From contig CADEGF010000002.1 of NCBI GenBank assembly GCA_902826815.1, positions 177,253-241,252 of the forward strand: a stretch of DNA of 64,000 nt, in the 5' to 3' direction. This DNA comes from an uncultured Mycobacteriaceae bacterium. Lineage in GTDB: Bacteria > Actinomycetota > Actinomycetes > Mycobacteriales > Mycobacteriaceae. The notes below the pieces were generated by a model. The model searched no databases. It was not told the DNA's origin and saw nothing but the letters and a program-made list of their open reading frames with translations. Of this stretch, positions 32,425 to 41,311 are shown piece by piece. The translations under genes were made by a program, and so were the position numbers. The first letter of the stretch is position 1; each line of letters opens with the position of its first letter.

Positions 32425-34737
32425 CTAATGGCTCCAGTTGTTGTTGTCCCGGCCGGCGATCCGCTGCGCTGACCAGTCTTCGGGATCGTAGCCGTACTGC
32501 TCGGCGTTGTCGGCAAACCACTTGCTCAAGGTCGTGTCGGCATCTTTAAGCTCGCCCACAGTGACATTGTTGCCATTGAGGAACGGCGCGAGGTTTGGAT
32601 CGGCGGCGATCTCGGGGTGCGCGTTGATCAACCCCTGCAGCGCGGTCGCGTAGTTATCGGTGGTGTTGTTGAACCGGCCCTGGCTGAGCTGGTCGGTGAA
32701 GTAGTCGTCGCCGGTGATCAGGGTGGGGTCGCTGTCCGGCAGTAGCTCGCTTTTGAACTCCGGGCCGAGCACGCTCAACGCCGCTGCCGGAAGCTGTCCG
32801 CCGGGAACCAGCCCGGCTAGCGCGGTGAGCGCGCCGTAGCCGGTGTCGAACGCGGTGCCGGCACGGGCATTGTCCGACGCGACCTCCCACTGGTGATTGG
32901 CCTGACCGAAATCCTTGGCGTCAATCGCACCCTGCGACATCGCCTCACCCAAACGGGTGGCGACTTCGATCTCGTTGCCGTGAATTCCGTTCTGGGCGGC
33001 CGTCAACTCGAGGAACTGCTGCTGCTGGAGGGCCGCATTGTTGACGGTGGTGCCCGCCTGGTGATCCTGGTCGAACACCGAGAACATGTCGCGCATCGCG
33101 TCCTCGCTGGTGAAACGTTCGATACCAGGCGCGGTGAAGCCGCTATCGCCCGAGTAACCGGCCAGCTGGGCCATATAGGGGGCGGTGCCGTCGGCCATCG
33201 CCTGCAGCAGCCCGCCGTTGACCGATCCGAACGTCCCCCCGCCCGGCATGTGCTGAAGGTCGACCTTGTGCTCGCTGAGATAGTGCGCGACCTCGCTGGC
33301 CGTTTCGGAGTTGATCGCGTTGTGCGGATCCAGGCCTGTCCACCGGAACGCATCGCCGACCTTCGAGGACTGATCGCCCCAAGTCTCACTCGTCAGGCCG
33401 CGCAGGAATCGGTCGCCGTTCGTCTCGACGCGGCCCTGGGGGTCTGTTCCCGCGCACTGGCTGTCGTCGGTGGCGAGGTCGTGCACGCCGACGTGGTCGT
33501 TTGCCGCCACCTGGATCACATCGGCCAGCGCTGTGCGAGGATCCGAGCCGCCACCGCGCTGGTCGCTGACCAGCTGTGAGCCCGCATCACTGCGATGCGA
33601 GCCGTCGGCCGCCGCATACTGGCTGGCCGCGTCGAGCATCGACTTCGTCGCCTCGCTCCCGTTGAGGTACGCGCCGTCGGCGGGTTTGAAGATGTCGGCG
33701 ACATCCTGCAGTCCCCCGACGCCGTTGAGTGTCGTCGTCGCGGGCAAGGTCGCGGGAAACATCGTGCCCGTCGCGATCGTCTTCGACGGCTCGTTCTGCA
33801 CCCGGTCCGTGCGGGTGAGTTCGCTGGCCACGCCGGAGGGCAGATTTGCCAGACTTCCCGCCGCGGGGATGAAGGTGTCGCGGGTTTGGTCGGTCGCCCC
33901 GTCGCTGTTGGGCACTCCCGAAAGCGCGTTGTGGTTGGACACGATTGCCATCCCCTGCGCGAACGCCGCACGAGCCTCCGGTGGCAGTTGCGCCTCCATC
34001 GCGGCGATCTCTGCGGCAGATTTCCCGTTCAGCGACTGCGCCAACTGATAGAGATACGCCATCCGAGCGGGTCCGACGTCAACTTTCTCGCCGCGTTGCA
34101 ACGCAGCCAACTGGTCGGCGGAGAGGGTTCCTGCCGCGATCAGCCGCTGCTGTTCGTCCTGGCTCATCGTCCCGTCGACGAGGTTGTGTCCGTCGCCGCG
34201 ACCCGCCGATGCGTTCAGCGCGCCCAGCATGTTGAACTTCGTCGGCAGACCGCCCTTGTCCCGGTTGATTTGGTCGGCCACCGACTGATCGGAGTTCCAC
34301 CACTTCTGGGCGGCGCCCTGGATGTCGCGCGCCCAGCGCTCGGCGTCTTCCTTCTTCTTCGGATCGGGGGGCCTGGTGGCCGGGTACGTCACCGACAGAT
34401 CGTCGTTGACGGTGAATCCGGCGGCCTCGGCGGAGGCGATCTTCGCCCGCACATCGTTGAGGTTCGGAATGACGGAGTCGTTGATCGAGTTGACCGTCGT
34501 GTCCGCCATCGAGTCGATGGCCTGGCGCAGGCTGCTGACGGCCTGGTGGTCCTCGCCCGCCATCTTGATCGTGGCATCGGCGGTCTGCCCCGACCACGGC
34601 AAGCCGCCGGGGTTCTGGATGCTGCGCTGATACGAATCAGCGGCGGTGACCATGCCGGCGGCCGCCTTCTTCCAACTGTTGGCCATGCCGACCACCGTGT
34701 CGGGTCTGGCGTGGTCGATCTGCGCGCGCGTCACCAC
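32425..34737 (-). CDS. Large WXG/TPR-region type ESX-associated protein (770 aa)
   Basis: The N-terminal ~110 residues are helical with GGLPWSGQTADATI (W-x-G turn) and EDHQAVSSLRQAIDSMADTTV, like a WXG100/LXG targeting domain. A helical repeat region follows, including LYQLAQSLNGKSAAEIAAMEAQLPPEARAAF, which I associate with mycobacterial 'TPR repeat region' proteins. The middle has GVASELTRTDRVQNEPS and long loops. No known toxin motif is evident at the C-terminus. GTG 34737 (or 34734). It is followed by a lipoprotein and preceded by a helical protein, forming a three-gene unit. A secreted effector is a reasonable inference. Confidence 0.65.
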   Translation of the reverse strand: MVTRAQIDHARPDTVVGMANSWKKAAAGMVTAADSYQRSIQNPGGLPWSGQTADATIKMAGEDHQAVSSLRQAIDSMADTTVNSINDSVIPNLNDVRAKIASAEAAGFTVNDDLSVTYPATRPPDPKKKEDAERWARDIQGAAQKWWNSDQSVADQINRDKGGLPTKFNMLGALNASAGRGDGHNLVDGTMSQDEQQRLIAAGTLSADQLAALQRGEKVDVGPARMAYLYQLAQSLNGKSAAEIAAMEAQLPPEARAAFAQGMAIVSNHNALSGVPNSDGATDQTRDTFIPAAGSLANLPSGVASELTRTDRVQNEPSKTIATGTMFPATLPATTTLNGVGGLQDVADIFKPADGAYLNGSEATKSMLDAASQYAAADGSHRSDAGSQLVSDQRGGGSDPRTALADVIQVAANDHVGVHDLATDDSQCAGTDPQGRVETNGDRFLRGLTSETWGDQSSKVGDAFRWTGLDPHNAINSETASEVAHYLSEHKVDLQHMPGGGTFGSVNGGLLQAMADGTAPYMAQLAGYSGDSGFTAPGIERFTSEDAMRDMFSVFDQDHQAGTTVNNAALQQQQFLELTAAQNGIHGNEIEVATRLGEAMSQGAIDAKDFGQANHQWEVASDNARAGTAFDTGYGALTALAGLVPGGQLPAAALSVLGPEFKSELLPDSDPTLITGDDYFTDQLSQGRFNNTTDNYATALQGLINAHPEIAADPNLAPFLNGNNVTVGELKDADTTLSKWFADNAEQYGYDPEDWSAQRIAGRDNNNWSH

Positions 34738-34828
34738 CGAAACATCATCCCGTCATCGGCGGAGCCGTCGTTACTGCGCAGCAATGGCATCTCCTCGCTC
34801 AGCAAATTCCCAAGACGTCGCGGCCGCG

Positions 34829-35149
34829 TCAGCGCCCAGGGGGTAGCAGGCTTCCTGCGCTGGTGATCACGGCGCCGCGGTCATCCTCGAACTCTGCGAA
34901 CCGCGTCCGCGCCACGTCCACCAGATCTCCCACCTCAATGAACCTGTCTCCCACCGTGCCCTCCAGGTCGGGGACAGTCTCTGCGCTGACAGGCTTGGCG
35001 GCGACCAGCGATGGCATGTCGGTGGCCGGATCTGGGCTGGCTGAGGCGCCGGGGGCATCGCTGGCGGTTTTCAGGCCCTGCCCGAGGGTATGCAGATCGG
35101 TGGTCAGCCGACCCAACGCATTCAACTCGATCTCCAACTCGGTCGCCAT
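34829..35149 (-). CDS. Small helical T7SS-type partner protein (106 aa)
   Basis: ATG 35149 begins MATELEIELNALGRLTTDLHTL, an amphipathic helix typical of T7SS small partners, followed by a loop with ASASPDPATDMPS and a second helix DRFIEVGDLVDVARTRFAEFEDDRG. No W-x-G. The first gene of the minus-strand trio, 91 bp before the 770-aa gene. GGAAAGGCGA precedes the start. It probably partners the large protein for export, as EspC-type or WXG proteins do for larger effectors. Confidence 0.6.
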   Translation of the reverse strand: MATELEIELNALGRLTTDLHTLGQGLKTASDAPGASASPDPATDMPSLVAAKPVSAETVPDLEGTVGDRFIEVGDLVDVARTRFAEFEDDRGAVITSAGSLLPPGR

Positions 35150-35279
35150 TGCTCTGTATCGCCTTTCCAGATGGCCGGACACGCCGACGGTGGCAAACGA
35201 ACCCGTCTAGTTTAAGCTAGCGTGGCACCGGCCATGTGCGGCACTTTCGCGCCGCGGAATAGCCCAGCACGAAGGCGAG
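35150..35279. promoter_or_regulatory. Divergent intergenic region with CTAG..CTAG element
   Basis: No gene is seen. The near-palindrome CTAGTTTAAGCTAG (about 35207-35221) lies between the divergent 35149(-) and 35280(+) starts and contains TAAACT- and TAAGCT-like -10 boxes on the two strands. No clear -35 was found. AAGGCGAG is the ribosome site of 35280. Confidence 0.35.
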
Positions 35280-36035
35280 ATGTCAGTCAGCACGAAAACA
35301 CCCGTCGGCGCGATCACCGTTTCCGATCTGACGGCGCTGCACTGCGAGATCGGATCCGAAAATGCGCCGTATCCGTTCGCGCCGACGCAGCAGACGACCC
35401 TGACGAACCTTGTCAGTAGCGGCGACGTCGCCGTCTTTCGCGAGTGGGTGAACGCGTATGTCACCGCCGACGTCTGGGTGGCAGGGCGTGTCATATACGC
35501 CGCCGACGATGCGCTTGACCGGAGATTTCTCGGCTACCGGGACGGCGCGTCGGGGTACTTCGCCGCACAAGCCAACGACGACGATCTCGTCGAGGTCTTC
35601 AGAATCAGGCCGGACGATATCGGTCCGACCATGGCCGACGCGATAGGACTGACCGGGGCCGGACGCCGCGAACGCATCGTCGTTCCCGGTTACGTGGGGC
35701 GGCTCGGGGCCGACGGTGCCTGCGACGACTTCGACGACGAAGACCGCTTCGAGGTCTCGGCGCGCGCACCTGGACACTTCAGCGACGCCCCGACCGGCGT
35801 CGACGATGAGGACGTGTCGTTCATCGCGACCGTCCAATCCCGGTGGCAGCCGGCACGCCGCTGGGGACTCGACTGGACCAGGCACGCGCTCGCCGTCGTC
35901 CACCTCGACGGCGATGGCGACTACATCTACACCGGCGATTTCAGCCACGCTGTTCCGGTCACGGGGGCGGCAATGTGCGACCGCATCAACCAGATGATCG
36001 CCGACGATCTCAGGCATCGACGCCGAGGCGGTTAG
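35280..36035 (+). CDS. EspG-like ESX-associated protein, paralogue B (251 aa)
   Basis: Shares with 30834-31598 the order of strands and the motifs GLTGAGRRERIVVPGY and VQSRWQPARRWGLDWTRHALAVVHLDGDGDYIYTG; the start (VSDLTALHCEIGSENAPYPFAP) also parallels it. It lies between two minus-strand units and converges with the beta-propeller gene, their 3' ends overlapping by 4 bp. An AAGGCGAG site precedes ATG 35280. Divergent from the trio that includes the 770-aa protein, so it may be its dedicated chaperone, as paralogue A would be for the main operon. Confidence 0.6.
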   Translation: MSVSTKTPVGAITVSDLTALHCEIGSENAPYPFAPTQQTTLTNLVSSGDVAVFREWVNAYVTADVWVAGRVIYAADDALDRRFLGYRDGASGYFAAQANDDDLVEVFRIRPDDIGPTMADAIGLTGAGRRERIVVPGYVGRLGADGACDDFDDEDRFEVSARAPGHFSDAPTGVDDEDVSFIATVQSRWQPARRWGLDWTRHALAVVHLDGDGDYIYTGDFSHAVPVTGAAMCDRINQMIADDLRHRRRGG

Positions 36036-37447
36036 GGCGCGACGAGAGACACAAGGTCCTTGCCTGCGCCGTCGTAGGCGATGAGCGTGTCGGCGACGCG
36101 CCAGGCGCCGATCTCGGCCCTGGTCCATAAGGTTGTGCAGGTGGCCAGGTCGACGGCGGTTATTCCGACATTGGATGCCATGTCGTGGCTGAGCATCACC
36201 GTGCCGTCTGTCCCGATGTAGCCCTCGCGATCGAAAGCACAGTCCGGCCCCCTTGCGCCGGTGTCGAGGTTGACTGTCTGCCATTTCGTCGGCGCGGCGA
36301 TATCGCCGGTGACATCCGTGGTGTAGAAGAGTGTGTCGGCCGAGACGTCGAAAGTCGCTACCGGCGCGTCGTCTGCGATCTCGACCCGCTGTTGCCCGTC
36401 GGGGCGGAAAACCAGCCAGCGTCCATTCGCTTTCGCGATCGGGAGTCGCGATGTGTTGTCACCGGCGAAGCTGAGGTCCTGTCCCGGCACCAGCACCCGT
36501 GCCAGTTGCTTGCCGCGGTTGTCGAAGAACAGCAGGCCGCGGGTACCGCTCGCCGCGTCCTGGAAGTCGTAGCCGAACCCTCCGTCGAACAGTTGGGCGC
36601 CAAGCAGGCGGTCGCCGCCACCGTCTCTGGGTGTCAGGATTGACCCGTCGCCAAGTGAGAACACCACATCCGGGGCATCGCCCTTCACGTCGACGACCTG
36701 GTAACCCGCCGGTGACCGTGGATAGTCGCCGGGGCCTATGTCGCCGTAGGCCAATCCGTAGCCAGGCACGAACCACGTCTTCTCCAGGTGGTCGCCGAGG
36801 CCGTAAACGCCCTCTCCGGCATGGGTTTCCAACAGGTACTGGCCTGCGGGGCGCAGATAGGGCAGGCCACTGCCCTGGCTCGAGCGCAGTGCCGTTGTGC
36901 CGGCGAACAGCACTGTGCCTGCGCTGACGTCGACAACCCACGCCGGAATCGGATCACCGGCCGGAATGCGCACGTCGTTGTTGATGCATACGACGCGGGT
37001 TGGCCCGTTGAGCTGACAGTTGACGTCGACTTTGCCGCCTAGCCCGGTCGCGGGCAGCACGACCTTTCCTGAGGTGTCGACGCCGTAAACGTAGGATTGA
37101 TCGAGCGACTCGCTCATCGTGACGAAGTAGGCGCGGTCTTGCACCGCGCCGATGAAATTGCCCTGCGACGCACCTGCTGGCAACCCGACCTGCTCGGCGG
37201 TCAACCGCCAGCCCGGCACCGGTTCCTGACGCATCGGACTGGACAACAGCGTCGGCCCCCTAGCTGCAGTCTCCTGCTGCGCGTCGGGAGACGCGCTACG
37301 CCAGGGCCGCCAAACGAGTACGGCCCCGGCGGCCACCACCATCACGACGACGACCGCCGGCACGATGAGCCACCAACGCCGTCGACGCGGCTGGGCAGGC
37401 TGCTGCCATTGGAAACCCTGCTCGGGTTGCCAGCCGCCGCCGCTCAC
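36032..37447 (-). CDS. Membrane-anchored beta-propeller-like protein (471 aa)
   Basis: A short cytosolic Gln/Pro/Arg segment (QPEQGFQWQQPAQPRRRRW) is followed by one membrane helix (LIVPAVVVVMVVAAGAVLVW, about 27-46). The exported part shows repeated four-strand blades such as SYVYGVDTSGKVVLP, GLLFFDNRGKQLARVLVPGQ and VGITAVDLATCTTLWTRAEI, consistent with a PQQ/WD-like propeller. GTG 37447 has GGAGCG upstream. It is last in the eccC-eccD-mycP-EspI operon, 28 bp after the preceding gene. A periplasmic/cell-wall accessory of the secretion channel is inferred. Confidence 0.78.
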   Translation of the reverse strand: MSGGGWQPEQGFQWQQPAQPRRRRWWLIVPAVVVVMVVAAGAVLVWRPWRSASPDAQQETAARGPTLLSSPMRQEPVPGWRLTAEQVGLPAGASQGNFIGAVQDRAYFVTMSESLDQSYVYGVDTSGKVVLPATGLGGKVDVNCQLNGPTRVVCINNDVRIPAGDPIPAWVVDVSAGTVLFAGTTALRSSQGSGLPYLRPAGQYLLETHAGEGVYGLGDHLEKTWFVPGYGLAYGDIGPGDYPRSPAGYQVVDVKGDAPDVVFSLGDGSILTPRDGGGDRLLGAQLFDGGFGYDFQDAASGTRGLLFFDNRGKQLARVLVPGQDLSFAGDNTSRLPIAKANGRWLVFRPDGQQRVEIADDAPVATFDVSADTLFYTTDVTGDIAAPTKWQTVNLDTGARGPDCAFDREGYIGTDGTVMLSHDMASNVGITAVDLATCTTLWTRAEIGAWRVADTLIAYDGAGKDLVSLVAP

Positions 37448-37475
37448 GAACGCTCCACTTGTATTGACAGACCGA

Positions 37476-37985
37476 TCATTTCGCCGGCGGGACCGGTGCG
37501 TTCTGCAGGCCGCACAGCCGGGCTTCTCCTGACGCGACCTGCACGGTCGCGACCATACCGAAGCCTTGCACGCCCCGGTCGACGAACACGCTCATCGACC
37601 AGTTGTCACCGTTGCGGACGAAGTTGCCCGTCCCCTGTACCAGCCAGCGTTCCGGTGGGGCGCCGACGTTCTGCAACGCTCCGACAGCCAAGGGCAGCCA
37701 TCCCGGGGCAGGCGACGGACACGTCAACGCCAACACGTTGGGCAGGTTGGCGGCGTCGATCTCGCGAACCCACAACCGAAACGTGTTGTCGGCCACCGCA
37801 TACGCCTGCTCGTCGGTCATGCTCTCGTCGGCGGCCAACGGCCGCAGCGTCGCCCCGCCTCCCCACGGCCCCGCACTGCGATGCACGACGGCTACGACGG
37901 CGGCAGCCACCAGGCCCGCGGCCACCACCGCCGCTGCCGCGGCTGCGGCCAACCCCAGCCATCCGCCGGCCCTGCGTGCGGTCAC
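37476..37985 (-). CDS. Membrane-anchored ESX accessory protein (169 aa)
   Basis: An N-terminal membrane helix (GGWLGLAAAAAAAVVAAGLVAAAVVAVV) is followed by a compact exported domain with ESMTDEQAYAVADNTFRLWVREI, LTCPSPAPGW and ARLCGLQNAPV; the two Cys may pair. This resembles a small NTF2-like or Mce-associated-type domain. GTG 37985 overlaps the previous stop (GTGA); GTG 37994 is an alternative. It and the upstream 261-aa protein share a general plan (membrane helix, ALACP/ALTCP segment, C-terminal Cys), so they may be related and form a complex. Confidence 0.72.
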   Translation of the reverse strand: MTARRAGGWLGLAAAAAAAVVAAGLVAAAVVAVVHRSAGPWGGGATLRPLAADESMTDEQAYAVADNTFRLWVREIDAANLPNVLALTCPSPAPGWLPLAVGALQNVGAPPERWLVQGTGNFVRNGDNWSMSVFVDRGVQGFGMVATVQVASGEARLCGLQNAPVPPAK

Positions 37986-38767
37986 GGCCCGCACACCTGC
38001 AGGTCGTCACCACTGCCGGTCAGTACATAGTCTTGGTAGAAGAACCCCCCACGCCTCTGGTTTTCCGCGGATGCCGCTTTGAGCTCATCCGACAACGGAT
38101 GGGCCCGAAACATCGCCCTTGCTTCGATCGTCTGCCCATCGTCGGAGAACCCGGTGATGCCGTCGACATACATGATCTGGTCCGGGCCCAGCCGAGCAAG
38201 GGTATTGGTCCAGGCGTCCATGAACGGACCCAGCGTCGGGCACGCGAGCGCGCGCATGGCAGCCGTATCTCCGCGGGAGGCCGCATCTGACCACTCAGTG
38301 ATTACCTTCAGCGCCAGCTTCTGGCGCTCAGACGGCGGTGCCACCACAATCGCCTCGGCGCGCGGCGGCGGCGTTGGCCCCTTCGGGCCGAAGACGAATA
38401 CCGCAACCGCCGCCACCGCCAGCAGCGCGGCCAGGCCGATCAGCGCCCAGGTGGCGCGCCGCAGGGCGGGCGCCCTTCCGCCGCGATCAGTGTGCACCGA
38501 CAGTCGCCCGGTGCGATCGCAGTCGATAACCAGACGCCGCCACGGTTCACCCAGTTGAGCCGACCGGTCTTGGTGAAATGTGATGTGCTGCAGAGCCTCC
38601 GGTGGAATCGGAAGAGACACCGGGCCACCCGGAGTGTCCGCATGGGCGCTCGCGGACGGCGGGACGAACTCGGCGTGCAGACTTACCCAGTCCGACGGGG
38701 CGACTTGTGCCAGTTCCGCGACGGCGGATTCGACCAACCGAGCCCGTTCGTCTGTCGATACGTTCAC
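37982..38767 (-). CDS. Single-pass membrane ESX accessory protein (261 aa)
   Basis: The cytosolic N-part (about 115 residues, including PIPPEALQHITFHQDRSAQLGEPW) is followed by a membrane helix (ATWALIGLAALLAVAAVAVFVFG) and an exported domain with KLALKVITEWSDAASRGDTAAMRALACPTLG, an NTF2-like start, and a final DDLQVCGP. Start chosen at GTG 38767, which leaves 10 bp after the EspI-like stop; ATG 38803 overlaps it by 26 bp and would add 12 residues. The cytosolic segment faces EspI and EccC, so it may link them to the wall side. Confidence 0.7.
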   Translation of the reverse strand: MNVSTDERARLVESAVAELAQVAPSDWVSLHAEFVPPSASAHADTPGGPVSLPIPPEALQHITFHQDRSAQLGEPWRRLVIDCDRTGRLSVHTDRGGRAPALRRATWALIGLAALLAVAAVAVFVFGPKGPTPPPRAEAIVVAPPSERQKLALKVITEWSDAASRGDTAAMRALACPTLGPFMDAWTNTLARLGPDQIMYVDGITGFSDDGQTIEARAMFRAHPLSDELKAASAENQRRGGFFYQDYVLTGSGDDLQVCGP

Positions 38768-38777
38768 ATCCCCGCCG

Positions 38778-41246
38778 TCAGACCGGGCGACGGCGCGCAG
38801 CATTGAGCATCGGGAAGTGCTCGGCTACCGCGCCTGCGAGTTCGATGTACGCCGCGAAGGTGTCGGGTTTGAGCAGTGTGAAGTCGACGTCGGCGCCTTC
38901 GGCCAGATGCGGGTCGAACGGAATGAGGTGGATCGACCGGCAGCGGGCCTCGAAGTGTTCGTAGACCTTGTCCATCCGCAGAGACGCCGAGCCCGGCCGG
39001 GAGGCGCTCAGGACGACGTGCGCTTCGCGTACCAAGCGGGCATGCCCGTGCTGGTTCAGCCAGTCCAGCGTGGCCGAGGCGCTTCGTGCGGCATCCATGG
39101 CCGGTGAGCTGACGAGGACGATCGTGTGTGCGAGGTCAAGCACACCCGCCATCGCCGAATGCATGATGCCCGTGCCGCAGTCGGTCAAGATGATGTTGTA
39201 GTAGTGCCGGAGAATGTCGACGGTGCGGCGGTAGTCTTCCTCGCCGAACACCTCGGATACTTCTGGATCTTGTTCGCTGGCAAGGACTTCCAACCGGCTA
39301 GACGACATCCGGGTGTGGCTGCGGACGTCGGCGTAGCGGTGGATGTTCGGGTCGGAGAGCAAGTCGCGAACGGTGGACCCGGTAGACGTGTCACGGACCC
39401 GCTCGGCGAGGGTCCCGCGGTCGGGGTTGGCGTCAACCGCGATGATGCGGTCAGTGCGCACCAGGGCCAGCGCCGAGCCGAGGCCCAGTGTCGTGGTGGT
39501 CTTGCCGACGCCACCCTTGATGGACAGCACCGCAATTCGGAAGTCGCCGTGGATGGGTTGGCGGATCTGCGCGAGCAGATCCTCCTTCTCGCGTTCACGT
39601 TTGGAGTCGCCGGGGCTGAGGTGACCGGCCGTGGCGACATAGACGGCCTTGCGCCAACCTGCCTTCGGGGCGTCCCTGCCACGGCGCACGATCTCCGCTT
39701 CGTCCAACGACGTCGGCGTCTGAAATGCTTGTGGCTGACGGTAATTGGGCGGCGGCGCCGCGACGTGCGGGGGCGGAACCCAGCCGGGAGGTGGCGCATC
39801 CTGCCGGGGCGCCTCTGCGGGCGGTGCCTGCAGGTTCATCGGCTGTTGTTCGGGGCCAACGTGATCGGGCTTCTCATGGCGTCGACGGGACCGCGCCCGC
39901 TCGGTCCGCTGCCGCGGCGGCGGTGGCGGTGGCGGCATCCAGCCGGGTGGCGGCGGCGGCGGTACCCAGCCAGGCGGTGGGGGTGGAAAGCCCTGCCACG
40001 GCGGTGGCGGTGGTGGCGCTGGTGCTGGTTGTGGCACTGGTTGGGGTGCTGGCGGCTGTGGTTCTGCTGCCCGCATCCACGGCGGCGGTGGCCTGTGGCC
40101 GAGCAATGAGGTCTCGCCGCTACTCTGCGGACCAAGCGAATCAGCTACGCGCCTTTCGGTGTCCGACGGCTTCTCGATAACGGGTTCAGGCGCCTCGTCG
40201 ACAACCGGAGCTTCGTCAACAACCGGAGCCTCGTCGGCGAGGGGTTTGTCCGTGACTGCGGGAGCCTCGACGATTTCCGGGGCCTCAACGACCTCGGCTG
40301 CCTTGTCGTCGTCGGGTGAATCAGCAGCCGAGGGTGCATCGGCGACCTCGGGTACATCTTCGGCAGCGGGTGCTTCCTCGACGGCGGGTGCTTCGTCGAT
40401 GGCAGGGACGGGCTCGGCGGGCAGGGGCTCGGCCGGCGGCGGAGGGTCGTCTGCGGAAGCCTCGGGCGCAGGTTCGTCCGTTGCTGCGACTGCCGCAATG
40501 ATCTCCGGCGCCTCATCCACGACCACGGCAACGTCATCGACCGCGGGAACGTCGTCGACCACCGACCCGGTGTCGGGCGGCACCTCAGCGTCCTTTGCCG
40601 GATCGTCCTTAGCCGACGATTCGGGCGGCTCAGGGGGTGTATCGACGACATTGGACCGCTGGTCGCGCTTGTTCGCCACCTCGGCGCGCCAGGTTCGCAT
40701 TTCTTCAAGCAGGGCGGCGGCGGCAGGCTCGATGTCAGCAGGCGCGACAGCAGGCTCGCGCGGCGGCGGCTGCATGGGCGGCGGTATCGGCCGCCTGGCG
40801 GCTAGCGGCGGAATGCGTGTGGACGGTGCGGGTGGTGGAGTCGCCGGTGGGCGAAGCTTCCACTCGGGAGCCGGTGCGTCGGCGCCGGCATGGCGCGGCC
40901 GCGTCGGGGCGGGTGGCGGCGGCATCTGGGCCCGTTGAATGGGCGGCTCGGGTCGCGCAGGAAGGTCGGGCACCTCGCGCGCGGGCGGAGCCTCGTTCGG
41001 CAAACTTGACGAAGGCCGACCGTTGACCCTCCTGCCCCGTCTCCGGCGGGGCGTTTCAGCGGCCTTTGAGGGGCCTGGATCGTCGTGGTCGTCGTCGAAA
41101 TCATCATCGAAGTCGTCGCCGAATGCGGGATCCGGCACCTCGCGACCTCGTCGGAAGCGAGGTGACGTGCTGCCTTCGCCCGGCGCGAGCCAAGGGGGAT
41201 GTGCCAGCGAACCACGTTCGCCGCTCGGCGGCTTCTTCTGGGCCAT
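38778..41246 (-). CDS. EspI-like MinD/ParA ATPase with very long Pro/Ala/Glu-rich N-terminus (822 aa)
   Basis: Residues 1-540 are low complexity: an Asp-rich tract (DDFDDDFDDDHDDPG), PEVPDTGSVVDDVPAVDD-type Glu/Val/Pro repeats and PPPPPPGWMPPPPPP runs. The ATPase domain follows with AVLSIKGGVGKTTTTLGLG, IIAVDANPDRGTLAER and ILTDCGTGIMHSAMAGVLD. EspI of ESX-1 has the same plan (666 aa). GGGGGTGAC precedes ATG 41246. It follows mycP by 65 bp in the eccC operon. Longest of the four EspI-like proteins here; the Pro tract could be a flexible tether to the inner-membrane complex. Confidence 0.88.
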   Translation of the reverse strand: MAQKKPPSGERGSLAHPPWLAPGEGSTSPRFRRGREVPDPAFGDDFDDDFDDDHDDPGPSKAAETPRRRRGRRVNGRPSSSLPNEAPPAREVPDLPARPEPPIQRAQMPPPPAPTRPRHAGADAPAPEWKLRPPATPPPAPSTRIPPLAARRPIPPPMQPPPREPAVAPADIEPAAAALLEEMRTWRAEVANKRDQRSNVVDTPPEPPESSAKDDPAKDAEVPPDTGSVVDDVPAVDDVAVVVDEAPEIIAAVAATDEPAPEASADDPPPPAEPLPAEPVPAIDEAPAVEEAPAAEDVPEVADAPSAADSPDDDKAAEVVEAPEIVEAPAVTDKPLADEAPVVDEAPVVDEAPEPVIEKPSDTERRVADSLGPQSSGETSLLGHRPPPPWMRAAEPQPPAPQPVPQPAPAPPPPPPWQGFPPPPPGWVPPPPPPGWMPPPPPPPRQRTERARSRRRHEKPDHVGPEQQPMNLQAPPAEAPRQDAPPPGWVPPPHVAAPPPNYRQPQAFQTPTSLDEAEIVRRGRDAPKAGWRKAVYVATAGHLSPGDSKREREKEDLLAQIRQPIHGDFRIAVLSIKGGVGKTTTTLGLGSALALVRTDRIIAVDANPDRGTLAERVRDTSTGSTVRDLLSDPNIHRYADVRSHTRMSSSRLEVLASEQDPEVSEVFGEEDYRRTVDILRHYYNIILTDCGTGIMHSAMAGVLDLAHTIVLVSSPAMDAARSASATLDWLNQHGHARLVREAHVVLSASRPGSASLRMDKVYEHFEARCRSIHLIPFDPHLAEGADVDFTLLKPDTFAAYIELAGAVAEHFPMLNAARRRPV

Positions 41247-41311
41247 GTCACCCCCTGTCAGTTACGCACGACAACCTCTCCGATCCTACGTATGGATCGA
41301 AGCTACTGCCT

